DNA from: Isoetes taiwanensis
Taxonomy: Eukaryota > Streptophyta > Lycopodiopsida > Isoetales > Isoetaceae
Assembly: GCA_021234155.1 (NCBI GenBank)
Contig: JAJEKV010000536.1
Coordinates: 91,333-155,332 of the forward strand
Reading direction: 5' to 3'
Length of the DNA stretch: 64,000 nucleotides
Shown here: in pieces, positions 1-10,757 of the stretch
How the letters are laid out: every line of letters begins with the position of its first letter
Numbering within the stretch: the stretch's first letter is position 1
Notes under the pieces: generated by a model
Seen by the model: only the letters and a program-made list of their open reading frames with translations
Told to the model about the DNA's origin: nothing
Database searches by the model: none
Translations under genes and position numbers: made by a program

Positions 1-1
1 T

Positions 2-106
2 GCGCTTGAGGATCTGCCGGAATTGCATGGTAAGGGCATCACTTTTTTTCTTGAGCAACTGGTGCCCTTTGATGGCACCCTGGAGTCTGGCTTTGATGGC
101 ACCTAA
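2..106 (+). CDS. Possible 3'-terminal exon fragment of an unidentified gene
   Basis: An open frame enters from the left edge of the window and runs 34 codons to a TAA at 104-106. It is rich in Leu, Glu, Gly and Phe and contains the string GKGITFFLEQL, so it reads like protein rather than random translation. I do not recognise the family. There is no neighbouring exon in the window, and it could be a chance frame or part of a transposon. Confidence 0.2.
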   Translation, partial: ALEDLPELHGKGITFFLEQLVPFDGTLESGFDGT

Positions 107-902
107 GACTGTAACTGTGGGAACTACGTTCAATCTGTTGGTCGCCATAGCTGCCGGATCGAAGGCGCTCCTTCTGTTACATTAGATAATTTATACTAGG
201 TTGAATTTGGATCTGTTCCACACCTTTTACGCACATATTAAAAGTGTCCTAACCCTTGTTCCACATGTTAAAAGGTGCCAATTTTAGATATTTATACCCT
301 TGCCTCTATAATATCTTTTGGCCTTCAGGTGTATGTATCCCCAATGTTGGGCCACTTGTAAATACAACTTATAACATACATATTGTTCCTAAGGTTTGCA
401 CTTTTGGAAGCATTGTAAAAATGTAAATGGTATGTGCCTTGACAAAGTCCCCCACAAAATGGAAATAGGGTCGTCATTATTCTCTGGCGACCACTCTTAT
501 GACGACACGTGGCGTCAGCCAATAATACAGAATGGAAGTAGGGTTTATTGATTCCGCGTGACCGGCGGCGCAAGTTCCTCTGTTTTTAGGGTTCGTGGAG
601 CTCCTTTGCCGCAGATCCTTCATGCAGCTTCTTCATGTAGATTCTTCGCCGCAGATCCTTCATGCAGCTTCTTCATACAGTTTTTGGAGTCACAGGTTCG
701 CAAGTCGCAAGTTCGCGAGCTTCTTCAAGCTTTTTCAAGCTTTTTCGTTTTGCAATGGCATCTCTGTAATTGCCGGCAGCAAGAATAGAAGATCTGCAAC
801 AAAAATCTCTGTAAATCCTTTTCTTTTTGCAAATCTCTCTCTTTTTTCCTTCTTCGAGTTGCACCAGCTCTGTAAATCTTTCCTCCCCTATTTCCATTTT
901 GT
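107..902. other. Intergenic stretch with short direct repeats
   Basis: No gene is supported here. A 29-bp unit starting GCCGCAGATCCTTCATGCAG occurs at 608-636 and again at 648-676. It is followed by runs of AGCTTTTTC near 720-750 and scattered TCTGTAAAT words. The overlapping reading frames on both strands are products of these repeats. Confidence 0.5.
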
Positions 903-1019
903 AGGGGAATGGAGGTTGGTCCTCCATTCCCGGTTTTGCAGGTGACGCGCTCCCGGCTAACGCCGGTCGCGGGACCCCACCTGCAAATCCGGGAATGGAG
1001 TCCCAACCTCCATTCCCCT
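903..1019. repeat. Imperfect inverted repeat, 42-bp arms
   Basis: The left arm (903-944) begins AGGGGAATGGAGGTTGG and ends TTGCAGGTG. The right arm (978-1019) is its near-exact reverse complement, with only a few mismatches. The 33-bp centre is GC-rich (CCCGGCTAACGCCGG type). The left arm also holds a smaller hairpin of its own (GGAATGGAGG/CCTCCATTCC). It could be a small foldback transposon or a structured transcript; no target duplication was obvious. Confidence 0.75.
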
Positions 1020-1957
1020 ATACATATTCCAAACTTGTTAGACTCCAATGTTCTCGAGCTTTTTTCCCATCAACATTCTTTACAAATTGCATGCTTCCAT
1101 AGTATAACTGGGGTGTCGGATATTGTTAATGTGGTAGTCTTATGTAAGATTCACAAGCTTTTGCAGCGGCTGAGTCCACGTTGCCCCTACGCTGCAAGCA
1201 ATCCTTCAGCCCATCATTCACATGCTGGCTACACTGCCATAAATTCCCGCCAAGGTAAAGCATCCAGAGGTTTTTCCTTTTGTAATCAAGTAATAGGCAT
1301 GTGAATAAAATCAGGAATGAGCAGTTGATTCTGTGTTGAGGCATCAACTACAAAGTTTGGGCTAGTATTTGCTCCCCATCGCTAAAAATACAAGGCTAAA
1401 AATGGCTCATTTGAATCACCCATTAGTCATTTTATGACACAAGATGGTAGGAACTAATAATATATGTATACTACATTAGATGCGAAACTGTAAAAGAATC
1501 TTGTTGGTGGAACTACATTCATTATATATGCATTGGATCTGGTGTCTACCATAAAAAAAATCACATTATGCTTAACCTCCCAACTACGTGAACATATAAT
1601 AAACAATACAACTAGTTCATATCTTATTACTCATTGCAAATGCTTGTCCAACTTATTTCAACATAATTGTAGCCATTACTAGAATACGTATGCAATAACT
1701 CACTAGATTGAGAACTACGAGTGAGGCAAATACAAAACAAATAGCAATTAATATAAGATCATTTTACTTTATTAGTTCAAGGAATATTCTAGAAATATTC
1801 AATGAAATATTTCCTCATATTCCACAAAGCTGTAACACCAAAAAAACATATGGTTGTAGGTGGATTTTTCATATCCGATAAATCTTCCATCTTTCATAGC
1901 ATTGTTTTGATCTCAACCATAGAAGAAGAATTATTGCAATTAAAGGAATCGTCCTAA
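1020..1957. other. AT-rich intergenic and 3' flank of the ACP gene
   Basis: No coding signal was found on either strand. The part next to the ACP stop codon (about 1750-1957) is AT-rich and is probably the 3' untranslated region and polyadenylation zone of that minus-strand gene; this is inferred from position only. Confidence 0.4.
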
Positions 1958-2797
1958 CTAGCTTTGCTTAGAAACAAGTTGTTGGATCATGTTTGCAGCA
2001 TCTCCCACTGTCACAATATTGCTTGCTCCATCTTCGGCAATCGAGATTTTAAAGCTCTCCTCTAAGTTCATCATGATCTCCACCTGAAAATGCCATCATT
2101 AAAATGAAACCAAGTTTCACCATATTATAACCAAGTTAAACACACATCTATGAAGAAAAAACTCAACTTCATTGTTATAACCAAGTTAAACACACATCTA
2201 TGAAGAAAAAACTCAACTTCATTGTTATTTTATGGAAAAGAACTGCTAAACGTTTTAGAATAGAATAGAATATGATTTTTTATCGTCCACGGAGAAGAGG
2301 AACTGTAATTATTAAATTTATTAAATGTTCAACACTTAGAACAAGAACTCACAGTGTCAAGTGAATCTGCTCCAAGATCAGCAAACTTGGCATCTGGAGT
2401 AACGGTAGAAACATCCACAGACAATTGATTTGCAATTACTTGTTGAACTTTCTCAAGTGTTTGTGGCTCGGCCTTCAATTTCAGAATAAAAAATCAATAC
2501 CATAGCAAAAAGCATTACATCCCTGAACAAAATACTAACAACTAAAAGTAATACTGTGAATTACCAGAGCACATGATATCCGGAAAGCTGGAAATGATTT
2601 GATCCGGAAAGAAACAGAGTTTCGGAGTCCTTGGTTGCCGGAACTAAATTCTTTGTTGGAATGCAAAGATGCCTAAAAAACATCCGCATTGTGTAGGGTT
2701 AGGGTTTGAATCTACATTTTCAAGAAATCAAAGAAACGGAGATAAGTACCTGTTGCGGCTTTGAAGCGGCCATGAGTGAGGTGCATGCAGCGGCCAT
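1958..2797 (-). CDS. ACP: Plastid acyl carrier protein (four exons)
   Basis: Carries the growing acyl chain as a phosphopantetheine thioester during plastid type II fatty-acid synthesis. Exons on the minus strand, 5' to 3': 2750-2797, 2565-2672, 2353-2472 and 1958-2083; all have GT/AG borders and all junctions are phase 0. They give 133 residues. Residues 1 to about 50 are rich in Ser, Arg and Ala, lack a strong acidic run and end near RISCA, a typical plastid transit peptide. The mature part has the ACP signature ADLGADSLDTVEIMMNLEE, with Ser89 of DSL as the attachment site, followed by a helix III/IV region (IAEDGASNIVTVGDAANMI). The exon 3/4 split between DSLDT and VEI fits plant ACP genes. 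I chose the ATG at 2797 because it begins the transit peptide; a second in-frame Met lies at codon 9. Nothing appears broken, so it is probably functional. Confidence 0.95.
2125..2224. repeat. 50-bp tandem duplication inside ACP intron 3
   Basis: The 50-bp unit at 2125-2174, beginning TTATAACCAAGTTAAACACA, is repeated without any visible change at 2175-2224. Identity this high suggests a recent replication-slippage duplication. It lies in the last intron and does not touch either splice site. Confidence 0.9.
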
Positions 2798-4210
2798 ATT
2801 TCTGTGTTGCGAAGAATGAAGCGAAAATGATAAACGAGAGAAAACAGACTCAATTCCGGTGGATTGATTGAGAAGAAAAAGAAGAGGAAGATGATAAATA
2901 GTGGAAAAGATGCTCAACTAATGGCAGGAGAAGAGTTAAAAATTGACGGACCATTTTTACCCCTTCTTATTCTTCAATTTGATTTTTACTGCATGCCGGT
3001 TTTTCTAAACCGGTCATTTTTCACACTTTGTGGTAATGACACGTGGTGGATAGTAAAAAGAAACGTCTTCAGCATTCAGATTTGCATTTCATGTTGCATA
3101 TAAGTGCATTTTAATGGAAGGTCCATTCAATTGACCTTGACCAGGGTATGTTGTATATGGTTATCGAAGGTTTATAGTATGCATCTATATTAAAAATGTT
3201 ATAAATCTGACCTGGCAGAACGGATTTATTTATGGCAGCATAGAAACTAGGGAGCAGATTCCAGGGGTCCCCCGACCGGCGGGAACTGGGAGTGGGTCTG
3301 AAATCGGCAGCCCAGTTCCAGGCTGCCACAACATGGCAACTGGGGAGGATTACTTGCTGCTTACATGTTGCTTATCTCTTGAGCAGCGCCACTTTCCATC
3401 CAACCGGAACGAGCTTCGCAGTTGCATGTTGTGCTAGGGAACCCACCAGTCGGAGCTGCCACTTTCGCGCCGGAAAACCAGCGACGACCGACGGGTTTAC
3501 GCACGTGGCCCATAGGTAGGGGGAAACTCCATCGATGGGCTTGTAGGGGCGATTCAAACTGATTCAATGCAAATTCATTAATTTAAGCTGGTTTTTTGCA
3601 GATTCTTGCGATTTTAACAGACAAATGAAGCTTTGAAGCACATACAACGTTTCTTCTTCATCAACATACAGGAGTTCTTCCCATGTTTCCTATTTTTTTC
3701 TATGGTTCCTCTGTATGAAAGCGGACAAGGGTTAGTTCCAAGCCGATCCGGCAAAAAAAAACGTCTGGATCCACAACTTATCTTGCCTCTAGGAGCTCCA
3801 GGGGTTATCCATTCCGTTGGCCAGTAGCTAGCAAAGCTCCAGGTTCTGGAGCCATTCTTGCATCAAAAAGACCAAAACTCAATTTTCCAAAAATATATAG
3901 ATGGAAGGGTAGCCATAACCAAGCAGGTAACGTTGAACCTGTAGAAACGCCTATTTTCTTTTCGATCTGCCATAGCCTACACGCTCGAAATTGAACTTCC
4001 TAATTTATACTCTAAAACAGCTCGCCTCAATGCCAGAATGAACACTCTGCAGTGGCTCGCTCGGAGGCTTCAATGCTTCTTTAGAAATAGTGCAACCTCA
4101 TTCCGCCGTAGCCATTGAAGGGAAGGGGAGAAAGTTTTCCAAAACCTTCTGGAAGTTTCTTAGCGGAGCAATGGCGGTGATGCTTGAGCCTCCAATAACC
4201 TTGATTACCT
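2798..4210. other. ACP 5' flank and intergenic sequence
   Basis: The first 150 bp should contain the ACP promoter and 5' untranslated region, but I cannot point to a convincing TATA box. A GC-richer patch at about 3240-3540 has overlapping frames on both strands without recognisable protein. From 3550 to 4210 I see only fragments with no clear coding or repeat structure. Confidence 0.35.
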
Positions 4211-6049
4211 TGTGACGCTCCCAAATCTATACGATGCTCCCATCGTATAAATTTGGGAAATCCCCTCTTCCATGGCGATTATATCACCATAGAAAGGCCC
4301 TTTGTCTACCTCAGACCACCTGTGATGGCCAGATGTCTGGGTGAAGGACACAGAGGTGGCATTCGTCCCATGCCTTCTATGGGAATCCTATATATAGCGG
4401 AAGCGTACATACATGTTAGCACCTAGCAATAATACAAATAAATAATATGCCATCACGAAGGGTGGCCCATCCATCATCACATGAATAACAACTGAATACC
4501 ATTATAACATAGGAAATGCATCAGAAATAAGGATTCTATCCCGGGCATAGACTCAAGGGGGTCAACTGACAGTCAAGGCCTCTGGATAACAACAGACGAA
4601 ATCATGGCAATGGCGTTGGCTGGCATAGAACAATGGCTAGGGTAGTCCACTCCATCCGCCTCTCCTATGCACACTTTGCAGATAGGCTGAATGATGCTAT
4701 GACGTGGTTATAGCCTTCCAGAGATGCAATCTCGTGGATTCACCCTATGAGACTACTCTGGATTGCATCTCCCCAGTCCGACGAGGCAGGGAAGAAATGA
4801 ATTCACTCCCAGAAATGATGGTTTCATGGGTGGCTAGAGGATCATGGTTCCTTCAGGCAACCACGCATCTGTACCTGACTTTAACCCTCCAAAATCCATA
4901 GGCCACCCCGGCGCGCCCATCGAGCCCAAGAATCCCTTTAGGTATGTATCCTGCGATCCAGTAGGTGTCAAACCCATACCTGGCCTTAAGCGGTGACCGA
5001 CTATAAGCCTAGCACACTATAGGAATCGTGTAGTCAAACTAGGCAGGATTCCACCTCCATTTCACCACCATGCTCCTTATCTGGTGCTGAAACACAGCAT
5101 ATTATCCACAGCCTGGTGGGCTCTTGTGCACAGGCCACATTTATTGGGATTTAAGGGATTCTAGCCCCGGGGGATGCACTTATACATAAGGGGGGTATGG
5201 CATCTGCGTTCGCAGGGTAGCAAAAACCCCCCTTGTATACGCAATTTCAAAAGGCAATTTGACCCCTCTGTGTATAGATATTGCTCCAAATCAGTGCCTA
5301 AAAACACCCCTAACCCCTAAGTATACGTAGTAAATGGTCCAAAAAACACCCCTCCGTTGAACTCTCATGGGTTATACGCTGATCAAAGGTGAATCCCCCG
5401 GGATTCTAGCTAGGAGCATCTCTACTTCTACATAGCCTTTAGGTCTCTAACCCCCTTAATCCTCATAGATACATGAGGAACAAAAGAGGACTATCATTAA
5501 ACATCCGTCCATCCATAGCTTCGAATAGAACATAAAATAGAGATTAACCATACATCTATTCATACAAGGACTAATCCTAGCTATCTTCTATACATACAAG
5601 GGTTAATCCTATGACTATCTAGAAATCCAAACTATCTACGTACTAACCAGAAGCATAGCTAGATCCACTATCTCTCTGGTTCTCCATCCTTCTGGCTAGA
5701 ACAGGGTTGAACAACAGCTCCTCATCCACTAGTCTCCTCCAATTTGAATTGGGGCAAATTGAGGCCCCAATTTGGGTGTCCCAAATTAGCAAGCCCACCT
5801 TGCCCAATCGATTTGGGCCAGGTGGCAACTCTAGATTGGTTATTATTAAGTAATTTAATAATTTAACCCCTTTTAATATTAGGTTAAGCCCTAAATTCGA
5901 ATTAGGGTTTAGGGTTAGGTTTCCACCTTAATAATTAATGATTAATATAGTTACACTTAGCTTATGAATAATTATTGCACCATTAGTTATTCATAGTGAC
6001 GTGTCATGTATTTATACTCAAAAGGCGTATAAATACGTGGAACGTCACA
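4211..6049 (-). repeat. 3' LTR of the gypsy-type element
   Basis: It shares most of its length with the repeat at 41068-42595, starting at TGTGACGCTCC and ending AACGTCACA. It is longer than its partner mainly because of a 236-bp insertion at about 5166-5401. Small substitutions and indels throughout suggest the element is old. Near the minus-strand start are TATAAATA-like motifs that could serve as an LTR promoter. Confidence 0.85.
5166..5401. mobile_element. MULE-like MITE inserted in the 3' LTR
   Basis: This 236-bp block is absent from the sister LTR, where the sequence runs straight through GGGATTTTAGCTAGG. Its ends are inverted: it starts CCCGGGGGATGCAC, and the reverse complement of its other end reads CCCGGGGGATTCAC. 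It is flanked by a 9- to 11-bp direct repeat ((GG)GATTCTAGC); the exact border is ambiguous because TIR and target share G residues. A duplication of about 9 bp plus short TIRs fits the Mutator superfamily. It encodes nothing, so it must have been moved by a transposase made elsewhere. Confidence 0.8.
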
Positions 6050-6061
6050 TTCTCCCCACCT
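6050..6061 (-). other. Polypurine tract of the gypsy-type element
   Basis: On the minus strand the bases immediately before the 3' LTR read GGTGGGGAGAA, the usual plus-strand priming site for reverse transcription. A similar word (AAGGTGGGGAGAC) recurs about 85 bp further into the element near 6134-6146. Confidence 0.75.
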
Positions 6062-6390
6062 TGAAATTGATGTTGCCCTCAGCATCAAGATTATTCTTAC
6101 TCTGCGCCAACACATGACATGTTGGAAGCAAGTCTCCCCACCTTAAAGAGATAAGGCGAAATTATAACTTACACAAGTTGACATGTTGACATGTTCAAGG
6201 TGATCAAGTTTGAAATGATACGTAATATGCAATTTATAACTCGAAGAAAGTTAACGGTAATTAATGGAACAATGTTATGCGGAAAGGGACATAAAGATTT
6301 ATGTTGTCCTCGGCATTTGCGTTAGGTGGTTAACTTACAAGCAAACTTAAATTAAGGAAGGTGGACAGATTTAGATAAGTGATATAAAAG
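6062..6390 (-). other. 3' internal remnant of the gypsy-type element
   Basis: About 330 bp of retrotransposon sequence is left between the polypurine tract and the end of the nested giant element. It contains no coding frame and would be the untranslated region downstream of pol. Confidence 0.5.
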
Positions 6391-6671
6391 ATATATCCTT
6401 ATATATATACAATTATATGAGTGCCTGCCAACATGAAGTAGAGATGAAGTAGAGATTGATCTCGGCCGTCCATCTCTGAGATAGACGGCCCAGACGGTGC
6501 CACCTCGTAACACCCAAGCATCCCCCCTTATTTGGGGCTTTTAATCTGGGCCCTTGAAATTGGGGCATTTTATCTAGACCGTCGATTAAAATTATTTGGG
6601 GCTTTTCATATGGGCCGTCGGATTTGAGCACCCTTTATTTGGGGCTTTTCATATCGGCCGTCGGATTTGAG
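6391..6671 (+). repeat. Left terminal inverted repeat and subterminal repeats
   Basis: Positions 6391-6600 align base for base, with few changes, to the reverse complement of 34795-35012. Beyond that, ATTTGGGGCTTTTCATATG followed by GGCCGTCGGATTTGAG occurs at about 6592-6628 and again at 6636-6671, with a diverged third unit near 6530. Confidence 0.85.
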
Positions 6672-7958
6672 AATCATGTCCGGATTTTTATTTTGATGAG
6701 TGGCATTCAATACTCTTAGGCTTTCCCTCTCCATGCGGCTATGGCTCTTTACCACACTTTTGATCCGTCCTCTGATCGATTGCATTCGAGAAATTTAGTG
6801 GAAGCGTGTTTAAATCCGGATGCTGGATTGGTACCGACTCATTCTTCACCATCATTCCTCCATGCTGGTATGGCCAGAGCCCCATAGCCTCCATTGGACG
6901 GTCTCTGCCTTCGCATTTTGGCATTCTCGGCTCACCCTTAGCCCCCTTGATGCAGAGCCGATTATGTATATTCTTTCAGGATTTGTTGGTTTTACACGAT
7001 CCGGATCAGACCTGAACTTGAGATGTTGATACAAACGGTTCTTTCGGCTTTGTCTTTAAGCCGATTTCCTAAACGGGAGGTTTCAATGCATGTCTTCTTT
7101 AAAAGCCCGGTAAATTATTCATCAATCATGTTCTAAAATGCATCACAGTGGTGAAGTTAATGATTTTACACGTAAAAAAAGTACGCTTTAACGTGGTCTA
7201 TGGAGGATCAAACAAACCTAATCCCGTCCAAGAAGCAATTACAGATCAAGATCAAGCTCAAGCTTTACATTTTGGCCTTCTTTGGTGTCAACGGTGATCG
7301 GGTCAAGCTTCAAGCAACATCGAGTCAATATTATGTTTAAGGTCGATTTTTTTTTTTTCTTGCATTCATCTCTCTGCTTTCTTCGCTTTTATTTCTTTCG
7401 ATTTCAAGCTCATTTTTACTTAACAAAATTAGTTCGGCATTCTTCATTCACGGCATTTGATTAAGCTAGACTTCGATTGATGAAGCTTCACAAGTACTAA
7501 TGTGGATCCGAATTAGATCTTCCTCTTTGTTGCCCCTTACGGAACCTTAAAAAGGTGTTCTGCTTGAAAAAGAAGTCATGTTCGAATATAAATTTGCACA
7601 GGTTGTGAAAGGAAGTTCACTGGGTGTATTCTTTTTGCAAAAGAAGTCCACTGGGTTTATTTTTTTTCGGCAACACAACTGCGAAACTTGGCAGTACGAC
7701 AATAGAGGTATTTGGTAGTTTAAACATTATCAGCTTTTTTCTTGCGCAAGAAAACAAGCCAACATCTTTTAAAGATCACATTCTTCTTCTCGCTAAAGAG
7801 ACGTAATTGTGGAAAACTCTCAACATAGCTTGGCCGATGTTCTAATTGTTCCCTTAGAACTCCTACAGCATGTCAGTGCTTCTGATTTCTCTGGCTCTCA
7901 AGAATATTGAAATTGGCAAAAATGCCAGCTCAAGGTCCTTTAAGTTGGCCTGTTTACT
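6672..7958. other. Non-coding interior of the giant element
   Basis: No gene is supported here. Short frames exist on both strands near 6740-7030, but they mirror one another and match no family I know. A poly-T run lies near 7343-7356. Confidence 0.4.
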
Positions 7959-8222
7959 CATCCTTCTCTTAAACATGAAGCTTTGGATGATTACTTCAAT
8001 GACTTAAAGAAGGCAATCTTAGACATCAATAATAGAGCTGTTAAGGCCGGAAAGAACAAACAGCATTTCAAACAAGACTGCTGTAATTATATATAGCAAA
8101 AGCTTGCCATTAGCGATGGTTTTCCATTTAATATTCATCTATATACCATGGTCTTGAGGTGTTTGTTTGACAATTTGGAGGAAAATAACTTTGTTGAACA
8201 TAGTGACAAATTATGGATTTGA
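7959..8222 (+). pseudogene. Unidentified captured coding fragment with one internal stop
   Basis: A frame from 7959 to a TGA at 8220-8222 reads like an ordinary soluble, helical protein: residues HPSLKHEALDDYFNDLKKAI near the start and YTMVLRCLFDNLEEN near the end. It is interrupted once by TAG at about 8094-8096. The balanced amino-acid content differs from the Phe/Cys/Leu-rich chance frames around it. I do not recognise the protein. It is probably a host exon carried by the giant element and now decaying. Confidence 0.4.
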
Positions 8223-8299
8223 TGAAGAAGACGTGGAGGATTGTTGAATTGAGTGACCTTACACCACACATGCTTTGCATGGGTGTCGCTTCGTCGATT

Positions 8300-8754
8300 C
8301 ATAGCCACGGGACAAACAGAGGTATCTCTATTGAAAGCTGCGAGAGAAAACGAAATGAAGGAAGTTGACAAGTTTATCAAGGCAAAAGATCCCTATCCGA
8401 ATAGATTTCCTTCTCTCTACACGCATAAAGATTTCACCTACACTTATATGATAGGTGTCTATATTCAATCATCAATGAGTTCTCTGCTTTTCCGTGTAAT
8501 CTCTTTTTCTTTGATGTTTGGTAAATTTTGATTGATCAAAACTAGGAACTAAACTTTGATGTGTTATGTTTCAGGTGGTAGAACATCTGCACAGTGAACA
8601 TTCCAATGGGCATGAACCTTTTAGCTCAAGGTTGGCAGAAGAAATTGCCACCTTAGCAAAAGACGAGGAAGAAAAATATAGGCCTATATGGAATCAATGC
8701 CATCCATGTCCAGCCAAACGGCAAGGAGATGCAGATGCCGAAAGTTGGGACTAA
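8300..8754 (+). pseudogene. Unidentified captured coding fragments, possibly two exons
   Basis: The first piece (about 8305-8402) includes SLLKAARENEMKEVDKFIKA, which has the flavour of an ankyrin-repeat helix pair but is too short to assign. The second piece begins after a plausible splice acceptor (TTATGTTTCAG, ending at 8573) and runs to a TAA near 8754, with a charged stretch SRLAEEIATLAKDEEEKYR. The stretch between them (about 8405-8570) is T-rich like an intron. They may belong to the same source gene as the fragment at 7959-8222, but that is inference. Confidence 0.35.
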
Positions 8755-9246
8755 TTGCAGCTCATATAACATGTCCAAGGGTGACAGATCATTGTGTAGC
8801 TTGTTGTAGCATTCTCCAATATCCAACCCGTGATTAAATGTTTTTCTTGCAAGCCCTTAAGCTGGTAAATAGCTGGTATATTAGGTAGTGCATGGACATT
8901 CATGATGCATTATTTTGTTTTTGATTTCATCGAAATATTTCCTATTAAATGTATAAGGTGCAATTGGTGTATGGCAGCCCTTATAGAGCAAGATGTGAAC
9001 ATTGTTGGAATATGAGCGGAACATTTGCTTCTGTTCCCTTTGTTGTTGTAAATTTTCTTCAGCAAAGAAGTCGGTGGCAAAAGATCACATTCTTCTAGAT
9101 GAGGTATTATTACCAAAATTAAAATATAGATTAATAGAGTAACGTCAAGATTGTCATCACGTTGGATGATGTATGGGACATGCAATCGTGATAATGTTTG
9201 GCGTTTTGTGTAAAGATATGAAGGTACTTATTGATTAATTTTGTAT

Positions 9247-9823
9247 CATGCAAGACCGACTATGGATATGTAGCCATCAACCCAGGAACTTACTTAGATG
9301 CTTGCTTTTCTTAGGATGCTCGCTTTTACGTGAAGGTGGAGTTCCAAGAGTTCCCTCACGTGAGTGCATTCTCTTAATTGATCTTGATAGCCGAATTTTC
9401 CTCAGGATGTTTCTGTAGTAGAATCCAATATGGTAGATATTAGGGAATTAGATTAACTATCATGATCTTTAAGATACGCTGATCATAGATTCCGTGCAGA
9501 TGCATTCTAAAGGCACAAAACCATGCAAGACCTGACTATGGATATGTAGCCATCAACCCAGGAACTTACTTAGGATGCTTGCTTTTCTTAGGATGCTCGC
9601 TTTTAAGGAAGGTGGAGTTCCAAGAGTTCCCACGCGAGTGCATTCTCTTAATTGATCTTGATAGCCTAATTTTCCCGAGGATGTTTTACGTAGTAGAATC
9701 CAATATGGTAGATATGGGGGAATTAGATTAACTATTATGATCTTTAAGATATCATCATAGATTCCGTGCTGGATTTGGCTATTGAATGGTTTGAGCAGAT
9801 GCATTCTAAAGGCACAAAACCAA
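9247..9823. repeat. Tandem duplication of about 280-300 bp
   Basis: A unit starting at ATGCAAGACCGACTATGG (about 9247) is repeated from about 9523, with small indels, through GCATTCTAAAGGCACAAAACC at both ends. The two copies differ at only scattered sites. No gene is visible within them. Confidence 0.85.
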
Positions 9824-10454
9824 ATAAAATGATGACTTTAGATATTTGCGAGTATAGGCGAGAAGCATTAGTGCCTTTCATTGGATTTGGCATATTGTGA
9901 GGTCGATTTAGTCAAATTTGGATGCTCCGATAAATCAACTGTCGACCGTTATTGAATTGTGCTACCTTTTATGCGATTCAAAGATTGGAGCTTGAAGTCA
10001 TTGTTTTTTTTTTTTTTTCGGCTAACGCCCATTGTAAGATAACCGAGGATGCAATGATAATGCTAGGTATGCACTTTAGATATTGTCATCATTGCAATAT
10101 ATTATCCGCGTGATCCATCTGCAAGGCCCGATATATTTCATTGCAAAGGTTATGGTTGGCTTTGGAAATGCCCTAATGCCGGGTACTTATTTTCACTTCC
10201 GATTCATCCACTGGGCCTTGGTTGTTGTTAAAGCTTTGAGAAAATTCTAACCCATGGAGCATGGAGGGCTTATTCTTGTGTTGTAATCTGGCAGCCCTAT
10301 GCTTTTGTTTATAGTATTTTAAGTTTGCTAGATAAACTAGCGTGAGGAGAAAGGGAAGGCGAAGCTTCGTGATTCCCAGAGGCAACAAATTTTATGAAGT
10401 TACATCTTCAATTAATGGAGCAGGTGATTCAAAGGCATGACGATTTGAAGCAAT

Positions 10455-10757
10455 GTGGCACTACTTCTCGACAATGATAGCCGCAAGAGCACATCAGAAA
10501 AAGTAGAATATGTTTTAGATATGAATGATCCAAAGATTAAATTTAGTGCCATGAAGAGGCTTTCCAACAAACGTAGATATGTTCCGTCAATGCCAAATGA
10601 TGCAAGGCCATTGCTAGTCTTTATCAACCGGGTGAAAAGTGGAGCCCAACATGGAGCCAGTCTATGCCGAAGATTCAATATGTTGCTGAACTGCTCGTGT
10701 ATTCATTATATAGAAAATAAGGTTTTGATTGTTAAAATTAGAAGTACTTTGAAGTGA
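10455..10757 (+). pseudogene. Diacylglycerol kinase fragment (start of catalytic domain)
   Basis: Diacylglycerol kinases phosphorylate diacylglycerol to phosphatidic acid in lipid signalling. Here a frame of 100 codons contains ARPLLVFINRVKSGAQHG followed by SLCRRFNMLLN. This matches the opening beta strand and glycine-rich nucleotide loop of the DAGK catalytic domain (PLLVFINxKSGGxxG); in this copy the loop carries one extra residue (RVKSGAQ), and Ala replaces the second Gly. The frame then continues as CSCIHYIENK rather than the expected continuation, so the domain is cut off after about 30 residues. The upstream 45 residues (DMNDPKIKFSAMKRLSNKR) may be the preceding part of the same gene. 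It lies inside the giant TIR element and is clearly a non-functional captured piece. Confidence 0.65.

Noticed and set aside
558..1304. Overlapping frames of 76-131 codons on both strands
   Set aside because: They follow from repeated GCAGATCCTTCATGCAG units and the inverted repeat; composition is Phe/Ser/Cys-rich, and no frame is supported over its mirror.
3240..3560. GC-rich patch as a coding exon
   Set aside because: Both strands are open but neither gives a plausible protein, and no splice signals frame it.
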